Shown here: positions 13,370 through 19,270 of the stretch, one piece after another
Layout of the letters: the number at the start of each line of letters is the position of its first letter
How positions within the stretch are numbered: the stretch's first letter is position 1
Assembly: GCA_021799315.1 (NCBI GenBank)
Contig: JAJZAR010000013.1
Span: 1 to 20,978, forward strand
Direction: 5' to 3'
From: Thermoplasmata archaeon
Lineage (GTDB): Archaea > Thermoplasmatota > Thermoplasmata > Thermoplasmatales > Thermoplasmataceae
Length of the DNA: 20,978 nucleotides
Program-made: the position numbers and the translations under genes
The notes under the pieces: generated by a model
The model's input: the letters and a program-made list of their open reading frames with translations, nothing else
Told to the model about the DNA's origin: nothing
Databases searched by the model: none

Positions 13370-14305
13370 TTAAAGGAAATCCCATAAATCCTGTGTGTAT
13401 GGAAGAAGATATCTTATTGCAACATTGTGGTCCTTCTTCCTGGCCATTTCGTACAGTATGGAATTGTATTCATACATGCTTGCACTTGGAAGAAATACGC
13501 TTACCCTCATCTTTCCATCAAACGGTTTTATAAAGTAGCGAAGTCTCATTATGTGCTCCTTATTTGCAGCATCCCTTACCGATGATACAAATGCGCTTGA
13601 AAAGCTCAGATCGTAAATCCCTTCGTGTGTTGAGATTGGATGCATTCCCGGCATATCCAGGGGTTCAGGATTCTCGGAATATACAACAAGCTTGAGCTTT
13701 CCGTCCCTGCTTTCACTGTTCTTCAGCTCTGCAATTATCCCGGGGTCCTTTGCAAGGGCAGCAATATCATTATCATCAATGTCCAGTCTGAACTCATATG
13801 TTACAAGAGAAACTGGATATTCAGAATTTATAAGATCCATTGTCCTCATTATGCCCGGACTTGGACCCATCCACTCCACCCTGGAATTCTCCAGATCAGA
13901 TGTGTACTCTGCCAGAAGGTCTGATACATTCTCAAGATCACTGCTGTGAAATCTTGAGTATATGTTAAGGAAGCCTTTGCTTATGTCTGCCCTGTTTATT
14001 ACAAACGACGGCAGATCCATGAGTTTGTTTACTACGGCCAGATCCTTCACATTGTTTATTCTTGAATCCACAACGTAAGACTCCTCCTTCTCCACTGCGT
14101 TGAATTTGTTCAGCAGAAGATTTACGCTGTTCCCTCTAATATTCTTGGGAAAATATGTGCTGATCCATGCTGTTCCGTCCACTCCGTATACATATGATGG
14201 AAGCTTTAGTCCCAGTTCGGAAGTGGCATGGAAAAGTTCAGTGGACTGCCTGACCTTCAGAACCAGTCTCATGTCCAGCTTTTTGTCTATGTCCCTGATC
14301 AGCAT
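13370..14305 (-). CDS. Hypothetical 311-residue protein
   Basis: ATG 14305 follows a TATA-like TTTTAAATATTATA by about 20 bp, so the start is plausible. The protein is a mixed alpha/beta sequence with paired segments: an N-terminal MRLVLKVRQSTELFHATSEL and a similar-looking later region around YPVSLVTYEFRLDIDDND, which may reflect two related halves such as those seen in archaeal sensor-regulators. It contains no cysteines, membrane segments or helix-turn-helix that I can identify. The C-terminus ends SMYEYNSILYEMARKKDHNV and a short tail. Role unknown. An AbrB-like gene lies 87 bp upstream on the same strand. Confidence 0.65.
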   Translation of the reverse strand: MLIRDIDKKLDMRLVLKVRQSTELFHATSELGLKLPSYVYGVDGTAWISTYFPKNIRGNSVNLLLNKFNAVEKEESYVVDSRINNVKDLAVVNKLMDLPSFVINRADISKGFLNIYSRFHSSDLENVSDLLAEYTSDLENSRVEWMGPSPGIMRTMDLINSEYPVSLVTYEFRLDIDDNDIAALAKDPGIIAELKNSESRDGKLKLVVYSENPEPLDMPGMHPISTHEGIYDLSFSSAFVSSVRDAANKEHIMRLRYFIKPFDGKMRVSVFLPSASMYEYNSILYEMARKKDHNVAIRYLLPYTQDLWDFL

Positions 14306-14392
14306 TCTCTGTATAATATTTAAAAGACCTTAACTTTTTGTACTGTATGTTGCGAAATACTTTGATACATAATGCAGTTCAGAATATTCTTA

Positions 14393-14554
14393 TTATTTCA
14401 TTTTCTGGATGACTATTTTACCATCCATTTCATAGAAACCTATTGTGCACTTATCATCAGTTATATCTAGTATTTTCCTGAGAGTTTTGGGAAGGGTACA
14501 TATTAATGAAGATCCTCGCTTTGAGACATGTGAAACATCTAACAATTGTGGCAT
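14393..14554 (-). CDS. AbrB-like DNA-binding protein
   Basis: 53 residues from ATG 14554. The AbrB-type order is visible: LLDVSHVSKRGSSLICTLPK, helix TLRKILDITDDKCTIGFYEM and final hairpin DGKIVIQKMK. It is most like the AbrB-like protein at 18221-18349, sharing the S-x-RG ... LPK ... IL ... GFYE skeleton. A TATA-like GATATATTAA at 14571-14580 lies about 22-26 bp upstream, so the transcript is probably leaderless. An inverted repeat CATAAT-N5-ATTATG covers its first codon. Confidence 0.75.
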   Translation of the reverse strand: MPQLLDVSHVSKRGSSLICTLPKTLRKILDITDDKCTIGFYEMDGKIVIQKMK

Positions 14555-14588
14555 AATGGGTTATTATGAAGATATATTAATTCATAAT
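14552..14588. promoter_or_regulatory. CATAAT/ATTATG inverted repeat at AbrB-like gene start
   Basis: CATAAT (14552-14557), five bases, then ATTATG (14563-14568) form a perfect inverted repeat that includes the start codon. A further CATAAT lies at 14583-14588, just beyond the TATA box. The position is suitable for autoregulation by the AbrB-like product. Confidence 0.4.
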
Positions 14589-14685
14589 TGCGACCTAGGG
14601 TATAATTTTAAAAAATATCGAATTGGGACTATAAGTCCCAAGACTTTTAAGAAATTTTCCGCATCTTATTAAACCGGGTTTAAAG

Positions 14686-14897
14686 TTACAAATGTTCTTT
14701 TGCAATTATTGCAACCATTATAGCTGTGTACACAAACAGAATAAGTACCTCTAAAGCTACCATTTCTGGATAGTAACTTAAAGAACGGTTCTCTTGATTC
14801 GACAAAATTACTGTTGCTATAAGCATGAATCCAATTGTAACTAAAGTACCGTAAACATGTTCCTGTATAGTTTCTATTAATCTTTCCGTATTTTCAT
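14686..14897 (-). CDS. Small membrane protein with a start-frame conflict
   Basis: The frame ending at 14686 encodes about 70 residues: ENTERLIETIQEHVYGTLVT, a first membrane segment around GTLVTIGFMLIATVIL, a polar loop NQENRSLSYYPEM, and a second segment VALEVLILFVYTAIMVAIIA. TAA at 14902-14904 is the preceding in-frame stop and no ATG, GTG or TTG follows before residue ~25. ATG 14897, next to an AAGGAG, is one frame off; re-reading one A in the AAAA at 14891-14894 would join them. A one-base deletion, slippage or an unusual start are possible. Function unknown. Confidence 0.5.
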
Positions 14898-15410
14898 CTC
14901 CTTATATTTATATTCCAGCTTTTCACTTTTTCATTAGGTTATACATTTCATATACCAATAACATAACAATAACTCTAATTTTATAACAAGCATAAAGTAG
15001 CAAATATAACAACAATTAATTTCAATATTTTTTTAACAATTTTAAAATCAATAACTTCTAAATATCAATATACACTGTTTTTCTTAGACCACCTCGTTTA
15101 GATCGTAGCATAAAGAAATATAAAAATTTTCTGTTTTTGAGCTACAAGTATCCCAAATGTGGTATTAAATGAGTCTCTTCCTTCCCTTTTAATAAGGCTG
15201 TTTTGCTGGGGTCTTATATGTGCGGGTAAACTAGAAACGAAGCATGTTTTCTATGTGCGGTTTTAATTTTTCATAAATTCACCAATGACATCATTTTAGG
15301 TCGGGATATATTATTCCGATATTAGAAAATCCTAAGATTCACCTTATTCAGATTTCACCATTCTTTTATATAATCTAGGAATATTTAGCTTAGAATCACA
15401 GATAATCTCT
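14898..15410. other. AT-rich intergenic stretch with ATAACA repeats
   Basis: About 510 bp with no supported gene. Between about 14958 and 15011 ATAACA occurs five times exactly or nearly (14958, 14963, 14969, 14983, 15006). The following 70 bp is almost pure A/T. It ends with the promoter of the NYN gene. It could hold regulatory sites or an origin; nothing decisive is visible. Confidence 0.4.
15363..15374 (+). promoter_or_regulatory. TATA box of NYN-domain gene
   Basis: TTTTATATAATC lies about 42 bp ahead of GTG 15411, predicting transcription start near 15394 and a short leader. Confidence 0.55.
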
Positions 15411-15962
15411 GTGGTTCAGGTCCGTGGAGATTTGAATAATGATAAGGCAGCAGTTTTGATAGATAACTCATACTTACAAAAGGAAGTAATTGACGGCCTC
15501 AAAGGAAGAAACGGAAAGTTTCAGCTTGATTACAAGGAATTGAGTGATAACCTATGCAGAGAAATTGGGGCAGATCGTTTCAGAACATATATTTATGATG
15601 TGAATCTGGCTAGCAACAAAAATTTCCTGATGTCATTGAGCCTCCAAGATAATTTTGAGATTCGCACTGGAAAACTTCAGGAAAACGACAGGGGATTCCA
15701 GCAAAAACAAGTAGATATTCTGCTGGCTATAGATATGATCAAATTAGCCCTTAAAAATAAAATTCAGCATCTAATCCTGATTACAGGAGACAGTGATTTT
15801 GTTCCCGCTGTACAGTATGTGAAGGAGGAAGGAGTGTTGGTACACCTCAGGCATGCAGAAAAGACCTGGAGCAAAGAGCTCTCCCAGACATGTGATTCAA
15901 GCAGACAGCTTTCTTCAGCAGTGTTAATAGAGTTTGATGGAAAGCGCGGGTATAGTCGATAA
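15411..15962 (+). CDS. NYN domain (LabA/PIN-like) RNase
   Basis: 183 residues from GTG 15411. The NYN fold of PIN-like nucleases is clear: AAVLIDNSYL with Asp18, VDILLAIDM with Asp102 and Asp108, and LILITGDSDFVPAVQYVKEE with Asp127 and Asp129, followed by GVLVHLRHA. The acidic residues would bind metal ions for RNA (less likely DNA) cleavage. The family includes LabA-like proteins and antiviral RNases; the exact target is unknown. It has its own TATA box, and is followed after 89 bp by a separately promoted nuclease gene. The domain fills the whole protein, so there is no visible sensor part. Confidence 0.85.
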   Translation: MVQVRGDLNNDKAAVLIDNSYLQKEVIDGLKGRNGKFQLDYKELSDNLCREIGADRFRTYIYDVNLASNKNFLMSLSLQDNFEIRTGKLQENDRGFQQKQVDILLAIDMIKLALKNKIQHLILITGDSDFVPAVQYVKEEGVLVHLRHAEKTWSKELSQTCDSSRQLSSAVLIEFDGKRGYSR

Positions 15963-16020
15963 GCACCAAGTATAGTTTATTGGGGGTTTGGGAAACCTCA
16001 TCCTACACTAATTTTAGCAT

Positions 16021-16032
16021 ACATTTATATTT
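16021..16032 (+). promoter_or_regulatory. TATA box of NucS-like gene (leaderless)
   Basis: ACATTTATATTT is centred about 26 bp ahead of ATG 16052, the textbook spacing for an archaeal leaderless transcript. Confidence 0.6.
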
Positions 16033-16051
16033 TCTTTAGCTTGTTCTAATC

Positions 16052-17077
16052 ATGTCAGGTAAGTTTGAACTGAACGAAGAACAGATTGATAACTTGAAGG
16101 CTAAAAAGGTATTACTCAACAATAGTGACGCTCAAGAGTGGGCAAGAGAATTTGATTCCGCTCATCTCGAATTCATCAATGTCTTAACAGAAAATAATTT
16201 TGAGCAAGGCACTGACTTAACAGAAGCAGAAATTGACCAATTGTTTAAGACTATGCGCAAAATGGCTCATAATAGGTCCCTGACTCTCGCAAGAATCAAA
16301 CAAAATGGTCTTGATGAATTTAACAAAGCTTTGCGTTTTTTGCTTTATGGAAATGACCAGATAGCCAAGAGAGTTGATAGTTTCATGGGCTTGAAAAAAG
16401 TAGGAGATTTTACAACATCTCATTTCTTGTACGCATTTGACCCTGAAAAATTCTGCCTAAATTCTCTAGTAAGAGACAGGATAGACATAAGTGCTGATCA
16501 GGTTCAGACAGCTATGGAGAATGCAATGGAAGAATATGCCCTTAACCCAGACAACTACTATGATTTAACAATAAATTTCTTTACTGATTACTTGATTCTT
16601 GAAGAAATTAAAAACAAAATTGGTCTCAGAAATTATATGGAAGTAAACTTTGTGTTGTATCTTCTATCTTATGAAGAGGATGAAGACGAGGTAGGCTTGC
16701 CGTTTGGCAGTATCAGTCTGGAGAAAGACCTTGAAAACTATATTGCTGCCAATCCTCAAATAATTGAACCCGGACTAACTCTTGTGAAACAACAGTATCG
16801 AACTTCTGTTGGCATTATAGACATTCTCTTTAAAGATAGACAGGACAAGTATTTGGTTGTGGAGACAAAAAGAGGGTCAGAAAGTGACAAGGTAATTGGG
16901 CAAATATCCAGGTATATAGGCTATCTTGAGCACGCAGAAAATAAGAGTACTCGAGGTTTGATAATTGTTTCTGATGCTGATGATCGCCTTACTTATGGAC
17001 TGTATGCTTTGAGGGGTAAGGTAAAGCTGAAATATTACAAAGTCAGCTTTTCTATCACCGACGAGGCTCAAAACTAG
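16052..17077 (+). CDS. NucS-like (DUF91) nuclease with novel N-terminal domain
   Basis: 341 residues. The C-terminal part (about 222-335) matches the nuclease domain of the NucS/EndoMS family: LEKDLENYIAANPQIIEPGL, the pattern QQYRTSVGIIDILF with Asp257, VVETKRG with Glu271 and Lys273, and IGQISRYIGYL with Gln284, then RGLIIVSDADDRL. NucS proteins cut mismatched or branched DNA. The usual NucS N-terminal DNA-binding domain is absent; instead there are ~215 helical residues, including FMGLKKVGDFTTSHFLYAFD (about 111-130), which resembles a helix-hairpin-helix-like element found at the front of some restriction-type proteins. The fusion and setting suggest defence rather than repair; that is inference. 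ATG 16052 is fixed by a promoter 26 bp upstream. Confidence 0.82.
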   Translation: MSGKFELNEEQIDNLKAKKVLLNNSDAQEWAREFDSAHLEFINVLTENNFEQGTDLTEAEIDQLFKTMRKMAHNRSLTLARIKQNGLDEFNKALRFLLYGNDQIAKRVDSFMGLKKVGDFTTSHFLYAFDPEKFCLNSLVRDRIDISADQVQTAMENAMEEYALNPDNYYDLTINFFTDYLILEEIKNKIGLRNYMEVNFVLYLLSYEEDEDEVGLPFGSISLEKDLENYIAANPQIIEPGLTLVKQQYRTSVGIIDILFKDRQDKYLVVETKRGSESDKVIGQISRYIGYLEHAENKSTRGLIIVSDADDRLTYGLYALRGKVKLKYYKVSFSITDEAQN

Positions 17078-17124
17078 AGCTTTCCCTAAGTTATTGCGCA
17101 ATTCAAGAAAAAAAAGTGAAAACA

Positions 17125-17131
17125 TTTTTTT
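17125..17131 (+). terminator. T-tract terminator after NucS-like gene
   Basis: TTTTTTT about 48 bp after the stop of the NucS-like gene, without a clear hairpin. Such tracts commonly end archaeal transcripts. Confidence 0.35.
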
Positions 17132-17162
17132 CCCATCATTATCCACAGACCTCTGGCAAAAC

Positions 17163-17294
17163 TCAGAACACTTTGCATGGTGGGATTTCCATTAGCTTTT
17201 CATAGAGAGTGTTTCTGTACTTCTGACGCTTCCATATGGGCCTTTGACCCTCAAGTAATTCTTCTAAGTCCTCTTGGTTCACGGGTGTGAACAC
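17163..17294 (-). CDS. Possible 43-residue small ORF
   Basis: Starts at GTG 17294, directly after an in-frame stop upstream, and ends at TGA 17163. The product contains NQEDLEELLEGQRPIWKRQK followed by YRNTLYEKLMEIPPCKVF. Its composition looks protein-like, and it may be a short gene or the remnant of one. No promoter or ribosome site stands out. Confidence 0.25.
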   Translation of the reverse strand: MFTPVNQEDLEELLEGQRPIWKRQKYRNTLYEKLMEIPPCKVF

Positions 17295-17557
17295 ACTCTA
17301 ATTGCTGGAATACGTTTAAGGAGAGCATCTTGATCATATAAAATGTAGAAAGGAGCATCTATTTCAGGGTTACTGAGATATATGAATCACAGTTAAAGGG
17401 GTCAACGAGTAAATTCTATAAATGCATGGCGAAAACAGAGAAATGTTCCAGGGGTGGTCGCCTTAGGTTTGAACAACTTTCGTAACAGTATTTATGTAAG
17501 GTCCGGTCAGAAAAGCTAATATGTGTAATCCTATATAATCGCAATAAAATTGCAAGT

Positions 17558-18061
17558 GTGAAAAATATGACGGAATTTTTTGAAAACTTGATCAAAGCCG
17601 CTAATGAGGGTGCAAAGCTACTGAGAGATCAGGTAAATGGGAATGAGAAAGAATTCGAAAAAAAAGGGGTAGCATTTGAATTCCAGCTAGTTGCAGAGAT
17701 TTATCACGTACTCAGAAATAATCAATATCAGGCCGGATTCAGAAGAGGCTTATTCCTTGAAACAAACTATGGTGGCCTGCACGTAGACATGATGTACACA
17801 GACTCATCGGGGAAAGAACATCTGGTCGAAGTCAAACCGGTAAGAACATTGAAAAAGAGAGATAATGGTCTAAAAAAGGGGGACATCAACAAAATCAATG
17901 GAGATCTCATAAAACTAGAAGAATTAAGTGACAGCAAAATAGCTGAGAAGATTCTGATAGTGGGTTTCATTGGTGACAGCAAAGAATGGAACCAGAAAAA
18001 GTTTGGTGAAATTGTAAGGCGCGCTATCAAAGTAGACCAAGTCAAGCTGGTCATCTGCTGA
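17558..18061 (+). CDS. PD-(D/E)XK nuclease-like protein
   Basis: 167 residues from GTG 17558; ATG 17567 is an alternative. The nuclease core is recognisable: a helix with Glu41 (AFEFQLVAEIYHVLR), GGLHVDMMYTD with Asp77, HLVEVKPVR with Glu91 and Lys93, then a helix and ILIVGFIG strand. This order is that of restriction-type PD-(D/E)XK enzymes. An N-terminal amphipathic helix (EFFENLIKAANEGAKLLRDQ) precedes it. A TATA-like CTATATAATC at 17531-17540 lies about 23 bp upstream, giving a leaderless start. The protein is small, so it may need a partner; the methyltransferase 1.2 kb downstream is a candidate, but HEPN-like and AbrB-like genes lie between. Confidence 0.75.
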   Translation: MKNMTEFFENLIKAANEGAKLLRDQVNGNEKEFEKKGVAFEFQLVAEIYHVLRNNQYQAGFRRGLFLETNYGGLHVDMMYTDSSGKEHLVEVKPVRTLKKRDNGLKKGDINKINGDLIKLEELSDSKIAEKILIVGFIGDSKEWNQKKFGEIVRRAIKVDQVKLVIC

Positions 18062-18220
18062 CTTAGAACTACTTCAACATTCTAGCTTAAGCTTATCCAA
18101 ACAGGAGGCAGAAAAATGATTATTAAATCCTTCATGCTTTAACAATTATAAGGTTATTATTAGTTTAGGTTTTTAAAAATAATTCTCAACCATCATTTCA
18201 CTCTTTTAAAGAAGAATCTG

Positions 18221-18349
18221 TCACTCTTCATAGAAACCAACGATGTACCCAGCCTTCACGTTGAGAATTTCGGCAGCTTTCTTTGGCAGCGTGGCCCGGG
18301 GTAATCCTCTTGGTGATGTCTTCTTTACTGCAATCAGTTTTTTAGGCAT
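18221..18349 (-). CDS. AbrB-like DNA-binding protein (42 residues)
   Basis: ATG 18349 to TGA 18221. It begins MPKKLIAVKKTSPRGLPRAT, continues LPKKAAEILNVKAGYIVGFY and ends EE. It resembles the protein at 14393-14554 in the S-x-RG, LPK and GFYE positions but stops right after the GFYE strand, lacking the last hairpin strand, so it may be a truncated paralogue. It lies in the gap between the PD-(D/E)XK and HEPN-like genes on the opposite strand. A TATA-like CTTATTAATT lies about 20-26 bp upstream. Confidence 0.65.
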   Translation of the reverse strand: MPKKLIAVKKTSPRGLPRATLPKKAAEILNVKAGYIVGFYEE

Positions 18350-18524
18350 TGTGAAATTAATAAGTGGAATAAGTTAAATTTTTGGCATAACAATCTACCG
18401 GCATACATATAAAGAATATCTTACATGTCTACAACCCTGTATCTTTTAACACTGAAATACGAAATCATTGATAAACCCTCAGTACATGGGTATTATGCTT
18501 GAAAAGAGGACGAGGTAGAAGTAA

Positions 18525-19190
18525 TTGAAAAAAGATAGCGGCCGCAGTGTCGCGGGTGAAGTTCTAAACTACATGGAAGGAATCTATGTGAACGAGCTCT
18601 TCTGGCTTTTAACTGCGATTAAAAAAAATTGCGAAACCCTATTTGAAAAAGCGAAAATACCTGAAACTGGATATATTATACAAGTAGACTTGGAGGTTCA
18701 TTCTCTGATAAAGTCTATAGTCAACGATTCATCTCATGTTGCAAACTTAATAGATCCACGCGAAAAGAGAAAAGTCGAAACCGTTGAGCACTATACCTTC
18801 CGCAAAGAGAGAGGAGAACATCTCAAGGAAATCTTCAACGGCGTATCTGTTGAAAAAATATTAAATAGGGAATTGCGAGATTCCATAGAACACTTTGATG
18901 AACGGCTCGATAATTTGGTTCACAGTGTTTCTAACAAAGTCGAGAAAAAACAGCAAAACTTGGCTCATAACATGGTATTCTCAGATAAGGAGGTTATTAC
19001 ACCGTTCCCTATACCCATTAGAGTGTATATCTCATCGGAAAAGGTATTCTACAATATGAATTGGCGGTTCGATATTGGAAAAATATACGCGGAGTGCATT
19101 TCTATGCTTGACGTAATACAAAATCTGGAGAGTATTAAGAAAGCCAAAGAACCTGGTGGTCTACTGATAATAATACCAAAACTCACCTAA
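18525..19190 (+). CDS. HEPN-like protein with R-x4-H motif
   Basis: 221 residues starting at TTG 18525, with a GAGGT about nine bases upstream. The protein is mostly helical and contains RELRDSIEHFDERLD, in which Arg118-x4-His123 fits the catalytic R-x4-6-H signature of HEPN RNases. An early helix (YVNELFWLLTAIKKNCETLF) and a charged helical middle (HYTFRKERGEHLKEIF) precede it, and a beta-rich part (FPIPIRVYISSEKVFYNMNW) follows. HEPN proteins often act as toxins or abortive-infection RNases. It is encoded just before the methyltransferase gene (80 bp gap) in the same direction. The exact HEPN family is not clear. Confidence 0.6.
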   Translation: MKKDSGRSVAGEVLNYMEGIYVNELFWLLTAIKKNCETLFEKAKIPETGYIIQVDLEVHSLIKSIVNDSSHVANLIDPREKRKVETVEHYTFRKERGEHLKEIFNGVSVEKILNRELRDSIEHFDERLDNLVHSVSNKVEKKQQNLAHNMVFSDKEVITPFPIPIRVYISSEKVFYNMNWRFDIGKIYAECISMLDVIQNLESIKKAKEPGGLLIIIPKLT

Positions 19191-19270
19191 TACTATTTCA
19201 TTGTATTCATCTCTTACGATCACAAAAGAGAGGCTAAACTTTATAGATATTTTTCTGCATCTCTCTGACG

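Larger units (their letters stand above)
17078..17557. other. Intergenic stretch with one doubtful small ORF
   Basis: 480 bp. A T7 tract at 17125-17131 may end the NucS-like transcript. On the minus strand GTG 17294 to TGA 17163 encodes 43 polar residues (EDLEELLEGQRPIWKRQKYR), listed separately. The rest shows only the TATA element at 17531-17540 ahead of the next gene. Confidence 0.4.

Noticed and set aside
14445..14672. 75-residue plus-strand frame
   Set aside because: It is antisense to the AbrB-like gene 14393-14554, which has a leaderless promoter and a clear domain.
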